Shown here piece by piece: positions 1-8,401 of a DNA stretch of 64,000 bases; within the stretch, counting starts at the first letter, position 1; every line of letters starts with the position of its first letter. Under the pieces are notes generated by a model that was given only the letters and a program-made list of their open reading frames with translations, was not told the origin of the DNA and searched no databases. The translations under genes and the position numbers were made by a program. This DNA comes from Sphingomonas soli NBRC 100801 (GTDB lineage Bacteria > Pseudomonadota > Alphaproteobacteria > Sphingomonadales > Sphingomonadaceae), in contig NZ_BCTZ01000012.1 of NCBI RefSeq assembly GCF_001591025.1, positions 124,001 through 188,000 on the forward strand. The letters run 5' to 3'.

Positions 1-995
1 CCGCCGATCATGTCGCCATCTGCCGTGTACGCCGCCCAGCGCGCGACCAGTTGCGCGAGGATCGCGGCGCGCCTGGCGAATCCGCCCTGCAGCGCGTCCT
101 CCAGATTGAGCAGGCAGACATAATTCTCGCGCCCCTTGCGCGTGACGATACGCTGCTTGCGGACGGCTTCGTCGGGGAACAGCCGCTCGGTCTCATGCGC
201 GAGCTGGCGCTGGAGCGCCTTGGTAAAAGTCGATACCCACACCGCGCCTTCGGCCTGGGCTGCCCAGAGCGAGGCGGGGGCGAGATAGCCGAGCGTCTTG
301 CCGATGCCGGTGCCCGCCTCGGCCAGCACCAGATTGGGCGAGTCGCGCATGTCGCGCGGGGCGAAGGCGCCCGCCGCCGCCGCGGCGAAATCGCGTTGGC
401 CCTGGCGACGCTCGGCGCCCGCACCGGTCAGCGCTGCCAGCCGCTCGGCAATATCCGCCTCGCTCAGGCTGACGGTGCGGGGCGCGGCGCGGGGAGGCTT
501 CTCCTCCCATTCGGGCAGCCGCGAGAACAGCCAGCGCTCATGCTCGGCAGGCTTCGCCACGACCTGGCTGACCATAGGCGCCCAGGGCCAGCGCAGCCGG
601 TATAGCGACTGGACCGCATTCCACGCGCCCTCGCGTTCGGGCCAGTCGCCCTGCGGGATGGCCAGCAATGCCTCCGCTGCCCGGCACAGGAAGCCGGCGA
701 TTTCCGAATCCTGCCCGGGCGCCTCCAGCCCCGCCGCGCGCGCCAGCCCCTTCGGCGTGGGCACCATGAAACGCGCCGGGCGCAGAAAGGCGAAGAGCTC
801 GAGCAGATCGAGTCCGTTCAGCTCGGGATGCCCCAGCCGCTGCCCGATCAGCGGCGCATTGAGCAGGATCACCGGCGTATCCGCCGCGATCCGGATCGCC
901 TCGCCCCGGCTGACGGCGCGCGTCTCCTCTGCGGTCGCGATCCAGACGCCGCCATGGCTCGCGTGCAATGCGGGGTAGGGATTACCAGTCGCCAT
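1..995 (-). CDS. DinG/XPD-family ATP-dependent DNA helicase, N-terminal part (cut by window edge)
   Basis: Superfamily 2 helicase of the DinG/XPD type, expected to unwind DNA 5' to 3' in repair or replication-conflict resolution. 331 codons are visible; the C-terminal two thirds lie outside the window. Residues 1-200 form the family's extra N-terminal region. The Walker A motif GTGIGKT is at residues 228-234, and a later segment ending in RENYVC has Cys294 where XPD-type helicases place the first iron-sulfur ligand. The start is the ATG at 995, the first in-frame ATG of a continuously open frame. The upstream 150 bp is non-coding and faces a divergent gene. The family call is firm; the exact cellular role is inferred. 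Confidence 0.9.
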   Translation of the reverse strand, partial: MATGNPYPALHASHGGVWIATAEETRAVSRGEAIRIAADTPVILLNAPLIGQRLGHPELNGLDLLELFAFLRPARFMVPTPKGLARAAGLEAPGQDSEIAGFLCRAAEALLAIPQGDWPEREGAWNAVQSLYRLRWPWAPMVSQVVAKPAEHERWLFSRLPEWEEKPPRAAPRTVSLSEADIAERLAALTGAGAERRQGQRDFAAAAAGAFAPRDMRDSPNLVLAEAGTGIGKTLGYLAPASLWAAQAEGAVWVSTFTKALQRQLAHETERLFPDEAVRKQRIVTRKGRENYVCLLNLEDALQGGFARRAAILAQLVARWAAYTADGDMIG

Positions 996-1152
996 AGCCC
1001 GTTCGTACACTTTTCGTTCCGATCGAACAGCGTGGAATCCACGGATCGCGACACCGTTTAGCGCTCATTTCGGATGCTAAACCCGTTGACCCGCTTCCCC
1101 TTCGAGGCTCCGTTGGACCTGCCATGGCCACGTGCTTCTCGGGGGAGGGATC

Positions 1153-1740
1153 ATGCCGTTAGCCGCGCTCAGCATGAAATTGCATCTGTCATCGATCAGC
1201 GAGGGCCTGACCTTCACGGTGACGGGCGTCGAGAACACCAAGACATCGTCGATCAGCAGCAGCCATTCGGCACCGAACCGCTATGAAGCGGCGATGAAGC
1301 GGCAGGGTTGGTACGATATCGACCCCGCGCATTCGCGGACGATCGCCAAGATATCGCATCACTCGACCAACACGTTCAGCACCGATGAGATCATCAACAC
1401 CTTCGTCCGTTTCCGGATTCACGGACATGCCGATGGCCGCGACGTCGACAAAAGCGGCTATTTCCAGCTCACATCGACCGAATGGGGCAGACTCGAACGG
1501 CCCGACTTTGCGGCGCTGCTGGTCCAGATCGAAGGATCGGACGCCTATGTCATCCATCGCAAGACGCCGAGTTTCGTCGAGCCCGATCCCTTCTATGTCG
1601 CGGTGGAGGTGCAGGATGGAAAGATTGCCGTCGCGGTCAGCACCGAAGACGAACTGAGCACCACGGTGCTGAGCCACGTCATCGGCGGCATTCTGGAGAT
1701 TCACAAAAAGGCGATCACCTGGGTGGTTGGCGCGCTGTAG
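1153..1740 (+). CDS. hypothetical protein, unrecognised family
   Basis: A 195-residue protein I do not recognise. The start at 1153 is chosen because a strong GGGGGAGGG Shine-Dalgarno stretch ends 3 bases before it; an in-frame ATG at 1132 and one at 1174 are alternatives. There is no signal peptide. The body looks soluble, with a Ser/Thr-rich stretch near residues 20-45, a region of alternating polar and hydrophobic residues (120-180) typical of beta structure, and a hydrophobic C-terminus. It diverges from the helicase gene and converges on the cysteine-rich mini-gene at 1810-1890. A long antisense frame covers the same bases, but only this strand has a good ribosome binding site. Function unknown. 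Confidence 0.6.
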   Translation: MPLAALSMKLHLSSISEGLTFTVTGVENTKTSSISSSHSAPNRYEAAMKRQGWYDIDPAHSRTIAKISHHSTNTFSTDEIINTFVRFRIHGHADGRDVDKSGYFQLTSTEWGRLERPDFAALLVQIEGSDAYVIHRKTPSFVEPDPFYVAVEVQDGKIAVAVSTEDELSTTVLSHVIGGILEIHKKAITWVVGAL

Positions 1741-1770
1741 CGCCGCCTGCGCCGGGTCCTTACGCGCGAA

Positions 1771-1802
1771 AGGGGCCGCGCCCGCAACCGGAAGCGGCCC
1801 CT
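1771..1802 (-). terminator. hairpin between convergent genes, terminator for the Cys-rich mini-gene
   Basis: Perfect 9-bp inverted repeat AGGGGCCGC / GCGGCCCCT with a 14-base loop. It begins 7 bases after the stop of the mini-gene at 1810 and is followed on that strand by TTT. It is also 30 bases past the stop of the plus-strand gene ending at 1740, so it may serve both. The T-run is short. Confidence 0.5.
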
Positions 1803-1809
1803 CAGCTGC

Positions 1810-1890
1810 TCAGCAGCCGCAATCGCTGCAGGTGCAGCGTACGCAGGTGCAGCGGGTGGCGGCCGAATCGGTTTCGATCATCTGAGTCAT
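1810..1890 (-). CDS. 26-residue cysteine-rich, metallothionein-like peptide
   Basis: Short frame reading MTQMIETDSAATR and then CTCVRCTCSDCGC, stop TGA. Cysteines are at 14, 16, 19, 21, 24 and 26, a regular C-x-C-x2-C-x-C-x2-C-x-C array filling the whole second half of the peptide. AGGAGA lies 6 bases before the ATG. Upstream is a promoter with a dyad in a 20-bp spacer (1926-1957), as in MerR-type metal regulation; downstream is a hairpin. The spaced thiols suggest soft-metal binding (Zn, Cd, Cu or Hg) in the cytoplasm, as in very small fungal metallothioneins. It is much shorter than SmtA/BmtA bacterial metallothioneins (about 55 residues). A cysteine-rich leader peptide is the main alternative, but no gene follows on this strand. 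Coding status comes from sequence signals only; function is inferred. Confidence 0.72.
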   Translation of the reverse strand: MTQMIETDSAATRCTCVRCTCSDCGC

Positions 1891-1925
1891 CGTCTTTCTC
1901 CTGTGCCCGGGAGCGGGCGAATCAT

Positions 1926-1957
1926 GTCATAGCCTCCGTACCATGATACGGAGTCAA
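1926..1957 (-). promoter_or_regulatory. MerR-type promoter/operator for the Cys-rich mini-gene
   Basis: Read on the minus strand: -35 TTGACT (1957-1952), a 20-bp spacer, then -10 TATGAC (1931-1926). The spacer holds the dyad CTCCGTA-N6-TACGGAG (1934-1953). An overlong 19-20 bp spacer filled by a dyad is the hallmark of promoters untwisted by MerR-family regulators. The -35 plus the CCGTA/TACGG arms in a 16-bp frame closely resemble mercury-operon operators. The predicted transcript starts near 1919, about 29 bases before the ATG. No MerR-family gene lies in this window, so the regulator would act in trans. Confidence 0.7.
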
Positions 1958-2028
1958 GCGCGTCAAATCGGCTGCCGGCAGAACAAGTTTGCGATTCGCC
2001 GCCCGAGCCGCCAAACGCTTTCCGCATC

Positions 2029-3606
2029 ATGACCGACACCGAAGCCCTCCGCGCAGCCGCTCTCGAATCCAAGGCCTGGCCCTATGAGGAGGCCCGCAAG
2101 CTTTTGAAGCGATATCCGGACGGTAAACCGGGCGGCGCGCCGATGCTGTTCGAGACCGGCTATGGCCCGTCGGGGCTGCCGCATATCGGCACCTTCCAGG
2201 AAGTGCTGCGCACCACCATGGTCCGCAAGGCCTATGAGGAGATGACCGGGCTGGCGACGCGCCTGATCGCGTTCAGCGACGACATGGACGGGCTGCGCAA
2301 GGTTCCGGACAATGTGCCGAACAAGGAGATGCTGGCCGAGCATCTCGGCAAGCCGCTCAGCCGCATCCCCGATCCGTTCGGCAAGTTCGAAAGCTTCGCC
2401 GCGCACAACAATGCGATGCTGCGCGAATTCCTCGATCGCTTCGGCTTCGAATATGAATTCGCCTCATCGACCGATTATTATGCCAGCGGCCGTTTCGACG
2501 AGACGCTGCGCGCGGTGCTGCGCAACTATGACGCGATCATGGCCCTGATGCTGCCGACCCTGCGCGCCGAGCGCCAGGCGACCTATTCGCCGGTGCTGCC
2601 GGTCAGCCCCAAGAGCGGAATTGTGCTTCAGGTGCCGGTCGAGGTCGTCGATGCCGAGGCCGGGATCATCCGCTTCGAAGATGAAGGCGAGACGATCGAA
2701 CAGTCGATCTTCGGCGGCCAGGCCAAGCTCCAGTGGAAGCCCGATTGGGGCATGCGCTGGGCCGCGCTCGGCGTCGATTACGAGATGTACGGCAAGGATC
2801 TGATCGATTCGGGCGTGCTCGGCGGCAAGATCGCCCAGATCCTCGGCGGTCGTAAGCCCGAGGGGCTGATCTATGAGCTGTTCCTCGACGCCAAGGGCGA
2901 GAAGATCTCCAAGTCCAAGGGAAATGGCCTGTCGATCGAGCAATGGCTGACCTATGGCCCCGACGAGAGCCTCGCTTTCTACATCTACCGCGAGCCCAAA
3001 AAGGCCAAGGCACTGCACCTCGGCCTGATCCCGCGCGCGATCGACGATTACTGGCAGTTTCGCGCCAATTATCCGGCGCAGGAAATCCCCCAGCGGCTCG
3101 GCAATCCGGTCCACCATATCCATCATGGCATGCCGCCCGCGGAAACGCTGCCGGTCACCTTCGGCCTGCTGCTCAACCTGGTCGGGGTGATGGGCGAGGC
3201 GACCAAGGCGCAGGTCTGGGGCTATCTGGCGAATTACGTGCCTGATGCCTCGCCCGATACCTATCCGGCGCTCGACTCGCTGATCGATTACGCGTTGGCC
3301 TATGTCCGCGACGTGGCGGAAAAGCCCGTGCGCCGGGCACCATCGGGGGTCGAGATCGACGCGCTACGCGATCTCGATGCCGAACTGGTGACGCTGGGCG
3401 AGGGCGCTTCTGCCGAGGACCTGCAAAACGCGGTCTATGAGATCGGCAAGACGCGCTTCGGCAAGGAAAAGCTGCGCGACTGGTTCAAGACCTTGTACGA
3501 GACGCTGCTGGGCTCCGAGCAGGGGCCGCGCATGGGCAGCTTCATCGCGCTCTATGGCGTCGGGAACAGCCGCAAGCTGATCGCCGAAGCACTCGCCAAG
3601 GCATGA
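2029..3606 (+). CDS. lysS: class I lysyl-tRNA synthetase
   Basis: Charges tRNA-Lys with lysine in the cytoplasm. At 525 residues this is the class I (archaeal-type, lysK) form, which replaces the usual class II enzyme in most alphaproteobacteria. The HIGH-type signature is GPSGLPHIG at residues 46-54. The KMSKS-type signature KISKSKG starts at residue 292. The C-terminal third is the helical anticodon-binding cage. The ATG at 2029 gives the N-terminus expected for the family. The stop codon overlaps the start of nhaA (ATGA), so the two are probably co-transcribed. The intergenic space upstream also carries the MerR-type promoter on the other strand. Confidence 0.96.
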   Translation: MTDTEALRAAALESKAWPYEEARKLLKRYPDGKPGGAPMLFETGYGPSGLPHIGTFQEVLRTTMVRKAYEEMTGLATRLIAFSDDMDGLRKVPDNVPNKEMLAEHLGKPLSRIPDPFGKFESFAAHNNAMLREFLDRFGFEYEFASSTDYYASGRFDETLRAVLRNYDAIMALMLPTLRAERQATYSPVLPVSPKSGIVLQVPVEVVDAEAGIIRFEDEGETIEQSIFGGQAKLQWKPDWGMRWAALGVDYEMYGKDLIDSGVLGGKIAQILGGRKPEGLIYELFLDAKGEKISKSKGNGLSIEQWLTYGPDESLAFYIYREPKKAKALHLGLIPRAIDDYWQFRANYPAQEIPQRLGNPVHHIHHGMPPAETLPVTFGLLLNLVGVMGEATKAQVWGYLANYVPDASPDTYPALDSLIDYALAYVRDVAEKPVRRAPSGVEIDALRDLDAELVTLGEGASAEDLQNAVYEIGKTRFGKEKLRDWFKTLYETLLGSEQGPRMGSFIALYGVGNSRKLIAEALAKA

Positions 3607-4772
3607 ACCGCCTGACCGCCCGCAGCCGCGACTTCATCGCAAGCGAGGCAGCGGGCGGCATCGTGCTGATGGCGGCGTCGGCGCTCGCGCTGGTGATCGC
3701 CAATTCGCCGCTGGCGGACCTCTATTTCCACACGCTCCACGCGCAGGCGGGGCCGCTCACGGTCCATGCCTGGGTCAACGATGCGCTGATGGCGATCTTC
3801 TTCCTGCTCGTCGGGCTGGAGATCAAATCGGAATTCGCGGGCGGGCGGCTGGCCACGCGCGAGCAGCGCCGCCTGCCGGTGATTGCAGCCGCCGCAGGGA
3901 TGGCGGTGCCTGCGGCGATCTATCTCGCGATCACCAGCGCCAGCCCCGATCTGTCCCGCGGCTGGGCGATTCCCGCCGCAACCGACATCGCCTTCGCGAT
4001 GGGGCTGCTCGCGATCCTCGGGCGGCACGCGCCACCTTCGCTCAAGCTTTTGCTCACCACCATCGCGATCGTCGACGATCTCGGCGCGGTCGCCATCATC
4101 GCGCTCGCCTATACCGCCAAGCTCAACCTGACCTTGCTGGTCGGCGCGATGCTGGTGCTGGGATGGATGCAGGTGTGCAAGCGGATGGGGGTGCAGCGGC
4201 TGCCGGTCTATCTCACGCTGGCGGTGGTGCTTTGGCTGTTCGTCTATGGCTCCGGCGTCCATGCGACGGTGGCCGGCGTGGCCGCCGCGATGACGATTCC
4301 CGCGCCCGCGTCGCACCGGCTGGAGCGCATCCTCAATCCCTGGGTCGCCTTTGCGATCGTGCCGCTGTTCGGATTCGCCAATGCGGGGGTTTCGTTCGCG
4401 GGACTGAGCCCGGCGATCCTGCTGGCACCGCTGCCGCTGGCGATCCTGCTCGGGCTGTTCGCGGGCAAGCAGATCGGTATCTTCGCCAGTATCTGGATCG
4501 CCACCCGTCTGCGCGTCGCGCCCCGTCCCGAGGCGAGCTGGACCCAGCTTTACGGGATGAGCCTGCTCGCCGGGATCGGCTTCACGATGAGCCTGTTCAT
4601 CGGTGGACTGGCATTCCCCACCCATCCCGAACTGGTCGATCAGGTCAAGATCGGGGTGCTGGCGGGGTCGCTGCTCTCGGCGCTGGCGGGATTTGCGGTG
4701 CTGCGGCTGGCTTCAAATGCCGAGCCACTCCAACGGGTCGGGAAGCCGCTCGGCGGAGAAGTCGATCTGTAG
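3603..4772 (+). CDS. nhaA: Na+/H+ antiporter NhaA
   Basis: Inner-membrane antiporter that expels Na+ in exchange for protons, for salt and pH homeostasis. 389 residues with about 12 membrane segments, the usual size. The ion-binding aspartates are present: ATDIAF with Asp128, matching Asp133 of the E. coli protein, and the pair Asp158-Asp159 in IVDDLGAV, matching Asp163-Asp164. The ATG overlaps the lysS stop by 4 bases. The last 60 bases overlap the end of the convergent dioxygenase gene. Pairing with a lysyl-tRNA synthetase looks like operon packing rather than a functional link. Confidence 0.95.
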   Translation: MNRLTARSRDFIASEAAGGIVLMAASALALVIANSPLADLYFHTLHAQAGPLTVHAWVNDALMAIFFLLVGLEIKSEFAGGRLATREQRRLPVIAAAAGMAVPAAIYLAITSASPDLSRGWAIPAATDIAFAMGLLAILGRHAPPSLKLLLTTIAIVDDLGAVAIIALAYTAKLNLTLLVGAMLVLGWMQVCKRMGVQRLPVYLTLAVVLWLFVYGSGVHATVAGVAAAMTIPAPASHRLERILNPWVAFAIVPLFGFANAGVSFAGLSPAILLAPLPLAILLGLFAGKQIGIFASIWIATRLRVAPRPEASWTQLYGMSLLAGIGFTMSLFIGGLAFPTHPELVDQVKIGVLAGSLLSALAGFAVLRLASNAEPLQRVGKPLGGEVDL

Positions 4773-5282
4773 CACGCGGCGACGGCGCGGCGTGCTGGCA
4801 GCCGCCGAAGCATGGAGAATCGGCGTGGCGTAAAGCCAGATATCGCCACGCTCGGCCAGGCATTCGTGCGCCCCGCAATTCGCGGCAACCGCATCCACTT
4901 CCGATTCGACGATGCGTCCAAGCCGATGCGAGCCGGGTGCGATCAACAAGGGGGCATTGTCCGCATCCACGTCGTCGAGATGCACGCGGACCGTCCGCAT
5001 GCGCTCGATGATCGCGAAGGGCGGTTCGACATGCGCCATGCCCGCCTTGATCGACCACGGCCCGAAGCCGGAGACTTCCGCTCGTGTGCGGACAGCGATC
5101 GTTCGATCCTGGTGCCAGCCAAGTGCCCAGTTGGCGAAGGCGCTCTTGTCGAACAGGATCGCGCGTACCGGCCGGTGCCCGGGCACTGCCGCTCCCAACG
5201 AATCGGCACTGAGCAGATCGGCCAGACCGGGAATATCGCGAAGCCGCAGGCCGGCTCGATCCTGCGGGAGCCCGGCAATCAA
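4713..5282 (-). CDS. phytanoyl-CoA dioxygenase (PhyH) family protein
   Basis: Predicted Fe(II)/2-oxoglutarate-dependent oxygenase; substrate unknown. The iron-binding HxD is seen in GWHQDR, with the distal His in PILHAS and an RRRVLQ segment where the family binds 2-oxoglutarate. The frame is also open to an ATG at 5354, preceded by TGAGG. That longer version would be read straight through the strong etfBA terminator at 5292-5336, so I prefer the TTG at 5282, preceded by GGAG, giving 189 residues. The stop is certain; the start is not. The 3' end overlaps nhaA by 60 bases, tail to tail. Expression could come from read-through of the terminator or from an unseen promoter. Confidence 0.8.
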   Translation of the reverse strand: MIAGLPQDRAGLRLRDIPGLADLLSADSLGAAVPGHRPVRAILFDKSAFANWALGWHQDRTIAVRTRAEVSGFGPWSIKAGMAHVEPPFAIIERMRTVRVHLDDVDADNAPLLIAPGSHRLGRIVESEVDAVAANCGAHECLAERGDIWLYATPILHASAAASTPRRRRVLQIDFSAERLPDPLEWLGI

Positions 5283-5291
5283 GCGCTCCAG

Positions 5292-5336
5292 AACCGAAAG
5301 AAAAGGGGCGGCGCCCCCGCGAAGGTGCGCCGCCCC
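5292..5336 (-). terminator. Rho-independent terminator after etfBA
   Basis: Minus-strand hairpin GGGGCGGCGC / GCGCCGCCCC (5327-5336 with 5305-5314), 10 perfect G-C pairs, 12-base loop, followed by TTTTCTTTCGG. It sits 26 bases after the etfA stop and overlaps the longest reading of the next gene. Confidence 0.85.
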
Positions 5337-5361
5337 ATGTTCCTCGAGATTCAAGATAGCC

Positions 5362-6291
5362 TCAGAGCTTCTCGGTCAGCTCCGGGACGATCTTGAACAG
5401 GTCGCCGACCAGGCCGATGTCTGCGACCTGGAAGATCGGGGCGTCTTCGTCCTTGTTGATCGCGATGATCGTCTTGGAGTCCTTCATGCCAGCGAGATGC
5501 TGGATCGCGCCGGAGATGCCGACCGCGATATAGACCTCGGGCGCGACGATCTTGCCGGTCTGGCCGACCTGATAGTCGTTGGGCACATAGCCTGCATCGA
5601 CCGCGGCGCGCGATGCGCCGACCGCGGCACCGAGCTTGTCGGCAAGCGGCTCGATGATCGAGTGGAAGTTCTCGCTGTTCTGGAGCGCGCGGCCGCCCGA
5701 GACGATCACCTTGGCGCTGGTCAGCTCGGGGCGTTCGGACTTGGCGATCTCCGCGCTTACGAACTTCGAGATGCCTGCATCGCTGGCACCGCTGACGGCT
5801 TCCACCGTGCCGCTGCCGCCGGTCGCGTCCGCCTTGGCGAAGGCGGTGCCGCGCACGGTGATCACCAGCTTCTTGTCGCTGGTCTGCACGGTGGCGATCG
5901 CATTGCCCGCATAGATCGGGCGCGTGAACGTGTCGGCGCTCTCGACCGACAGGATGTCGCTGATCTGCATCACGTCGAGCAGGGCCGCGACGCGCGGCGC
6001 GATGTTCTTGCCGTTCGAGGTGGCGGGGAACAGCACGGCGTCATGGCTGTCCATCAGCCCGGCGATCAGCGGCGCTGCGTTCTCGGCCAGCGCATTGGCG
6101 AGGCTGGCATCGTCGGCCAGGTGGACCTTGCCGACGCCTGCGATCTTCGCGGCTTCAGCGGCAACCGCAGCGCAGCCCGAACCGGCGACGAGGAGGTGCA
6201 CTTCGCCCAGCTTCGCAGCCGCCGTGACGACGGCGAGGGTAGCGTCCTTGACGGATGCGTTGTCGTGTTCGACCCAGACGAGCGTCTTCAT
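5362..6291 (-). CDS. etfA: electron transfer flavoprotein subunit alpha
   Basis: Forms with EtfB the FAD-containing carrier that takes electrons from acyl-CoA and related dehydrogenases and passes them to ETF-ubiquinone oxidoreductase. 309 residues, family-typical. The C-terminal FAD-binding domain is clear: [12 protein letters not shown], then [17 protein letters not shown] with SGAIQHLAG. It starts in a 4-base overlap with the end of etfB and is followed by a strong terminator, so sucC-etfB-etfA end as one unit. Glutaryl-CoA dehydrogenase at 52821-54005 is a likely electron donor in this cell. Confidence 0.97.
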   Translation of the reverse strand: MKTLVWVEHDNASVKDATLAVVTAAAKLGEVHLLVAGSGCAAVAAEAAKIAGVGKVHLADDASLANALAENAAPLIAGLMDSHDAVLFPATSNGKNIAPRVAALLDVMQISDILSVESADTFTRPIYAGNAIATVQTSDKKLVITVRGTAFAKADATGGSGTVEAVSGASDAGISKFVSAEIAKSERPELTSAKVIVSGGRALQNSENFHSIIEPLADKLGAAVGASRAAVDAGYVPNDYQVGQTGKIVAPEVYIAVGISGAIQHLAGMKDSKTIIAINKDEDAPIFQVADIGLVGDLFKIVPELTEKL

Positions 6292-7040
6292 TTGGCGACT
6301 CCCATTTCCTTGAGCTTCGCAACCAGCGTATCCACGTCGGGCACCTTGATGCCGGCCGAGCGCTTGGCAGGCTCGACCACCTTGAGCGTCTTGAGCCGCA
6401 GGCTCACGTCCACGCCGTAATCCGCGACCGTCTTCTTCGCGACCGGCTTGGACTTGGCCTTCATGATGTTCGGCAGCGTCGCATAGCGCGGCTCGTTGAG
6501 GCGAAGATCGGTGGTCACGATCGCGGGGATCTTGAGATCGACGGTTTCGAGACCGCCATCGACTTCGCGGGTGACGGCAACGCGGTCGCCATTCACTTCA
6601 ACCTTCGACGCGAACGTGCCCTGCGGCCAGCCGAGCAGGGCCGCCAGCATCTGGCCGGTCTGGTTGCTGTCATCGTCGATCGCCTGCTTGCCCAGGATCA
6701 CCAGGCCCGGCTGCTCCTCGTCGCACACCGCCTTCAGCAGCTTGGCGACGCCCAGCGGCTCGACCTCGTCATCGGTCGCGATCAGGATCGCACGGTCCGC
6801 GCCCATGGCGCGCGCGGTGAGCAGCACGTCGGTCTCGGCCTTGGCCACGCCGATCGTCACCACCACCACTTCGCTGGCCGCGCCCTTTTCCTTCAGGCGG
6901 ATCGCTTCTTCCACCGCTATCTCGTCGAACGGGTTCATGCTCATCTTCACGTTCGCCAGATCGACGCCCGTCCCATCCGCCTTCACACGCGGCTTCACAT
7001 TGTAATCAAGCACTCGCTTGACCGGTACCAAGACCTTCAT
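6288..7040 (-). CDS. etfB: electron transfer flavoprotein subunit beta
   Basis: AMP-binding partner of EtfA in the electron transfer flavoprotein. 250 residues, starting [14 protein letters not shown] as is typical. A conserved segment for interaction with dehydrogenases and AMP is seen around [15 protein letters not shown] (residues 120-135). The ATG at 7040 lies 43 bases after the sucC stop, and its stop overlaps the etfA start by 4 bases. The call is firm on both sequence and context. Confidence 0.97.
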   Translation of the reverse strand: MKVLVPVKRVLDYNVKPRVKADGTGVDLANVKMSMNPFDEIAVEEAIRLKEKGAASEVVVVTIGVAKAETDVLLTARAMGADRAILIATDDEVEPLGVAKLLKAVCDEEQPGLVILGKQAIDDDSNQTGQMLAALLGWPQGTFASKVEVNGDRVAVTREVDGGLETVDLKIPAIVTTDLRLNEPRYATLPNIMKAKSKPVAKKTVADYGVDVSLRLKTLKVVEPAKRSAGIKVPDVDTLVAKLKEMGVAK

Positions 7041-7083
7041 GCCACTCTCCTATGCTCCGAACCGTTCCTGGGGAGGGGCAGGC

Positions 7084-8283
7084 TCAGGCCACCTGCTTCA
7101 CTTCCGCGACGATCTTCTCCGCCGCGTCGCCGAGATCGTTGGCCGCCACGATCGGCAGGCCCGAATTGGCGAGAATGTCCTTGCCCTGCTGGACGTTGGT
7201 GCCTTCGAGGCGGACGACCAGCGGAACCGAGAGGTTCACTTCCTTGGCCGCGGCGACGATACCCTCTGCGATGATGTCGCAGCGCATGATGCCGCCGAAG
7301 ATGTTGACCAGGATGCCCTTCACGTTCGGATCCTTGAGGATGATCTTGAACGCCGCCGTCACCTTCTCCTTGTTCGCGCCGCCGCCCACGTCGAGGAAGT
7401 TGGCCGGGAACATGCCGTTGAGCTTGATGATATCCATCGTCGCCATGGCGAGGCCGGCGCCGTTGACCATGCAGCCGATATCGCCGTCGAGCTTGATATA
7501 GGCGAGGTCGTACTTCGAGGCTTCCAGCTCGGCCGGATCTTCCTCGGTCTCGTCGCGCAGCTCCATCAGGTCCTTGTGGCGGAACAGCGCATTGCCGTCG
7601 AAGCCGACCTTGGCGTCGAGCACGAGGAGATTGCCCTGCTCGGTGAGCGCGAGCGGGTTGATCTCGATCTGCGAGGCGTCGGTCGCCTCGAATGCCTTAT
7701 ACAGCGCGCCGGCCACCTTGGCGGCCTGCTTGGCCTGGTCGCCCTTCAGGCCCAGTGCGTTGGCGACCGCACGGCCGTGATGCGGCATGAAGCCGGTCGC
7801 GGGATCGACGCTGAAGGTGTGGATCTTCTCGGGGGTCGAATGCGCGACTTCCTCGATGTCCATGCCGCCCTCGGTCGAGACGACGAAGGCGATGCGGCTG
7901 CTCGTGCGATCGACGAGCAATGCGAGGTAGAATTCCTTGGCGATGTCCGCGCCATCGGTGATGTATAGGCGGTTCACCTGCTTGCCCGCCTCGCCGGTCT
8001 GCACCGTCACCAGCGTGTTGCCCAGCATGTCGGCCGCGTGCGCGCGCACCTCATCGAGGCTGAAGGCAAGGCGAACGCCGCCCTTCGCCTCAGGAGCCAG
8101 TTCCTTGAACTTGCCCTTGCCGCGACCGCCCGCATGAATCTGCGATTTCACGACATAAAGCGGCCCGGGAAGCTGCTTGGCGGCTTCCACCGCTTCTTCC
8201 ACCGTGAAGGCAGCGTGGCCGGCTGCGATCGGCGCGCCGTACTTGGCCAGCAATTCCTTGGCCTGATATTCGTGAATGTTCAT
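7084..8283 (-). CDS. sucC: succinyl-CoA synthetase (ADP-forming) subunit beta
   Basis: TCA-cycle enzyme subunit that carries out the nucleotide-dependent half of succinyl-CoA + ADP + Pi to succinate + ATP. 399 residues: N-terminal ATP-grasp domain ([10 protein letters not shown] near residue 53), then the C-terminal CoA-ligase domain with the glycine-rich [10 protein letters not shown] segment. Unusually, the alpha subunit gene sucD is not next to it; etfB follows instead, so sucD must lie elsewhere. The start [12 protein letters not shown] is exactly that of the family. It diverges from crtZ across 118 bp. Confidence 0.97.
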   Translation of the reverse strand: MNIHEYQAKELLAKYGAPIAAGHAAFTVEEAVEAAKQLPGPLYVVKSQIHAGGRGKGKFKELAPEAKGGVRLAFSLDEVRAHAADMLGNTLVTVQTGEAGKQVNRLYITDGADIAKEFYLALLVDRTSSRIAFVVSTEGGMDIEEVAHSTPEKIHTFSVDPATGFMPHHGRAVANALGLKGDQAKQAAKVAGALYKAFEATDASQIEINPLALTEQGNLLVLDAKVGFDGNALFRHKDLMELRDETEEDPAELEASKYDLAYIKLDGDIGCMVNGAGLAMATMDIIKLNGMFPANFLDVGGGANKEKVTAAFKIILKDPNVKGILVNIFGGIMRCDIIAEGIVAAAKEVNLSVPLVVRLEGTNVQQGKDILANSGLPIVAANDLGDAAEKIVAEVKQVA

Positions 8284-8401
8284 GGGAAACGCACCCTTGC
8301 TTTTCGAAGATCGGGAATGTGGCTCGCCTAAAGCACAGCCGAAGAGCCGAATCCACCCCTTCGGCCTCGCAGGTGCAGCAAAGCTTAGCTATATATAGAG
8401 G

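Noticed and set aside
1003..1022. GTTC repeats upstream of the helicase gene as a LexA box
   Set aside because: The two GTTC words are 11 bases apart, not 7, so they do not fit the alphaproteobacterial LexA site.
1130..1140. CACGTG upstream of the orphan protein as a parS site
   Set aside because: Arms are GGC and CTT, not a palindrome.
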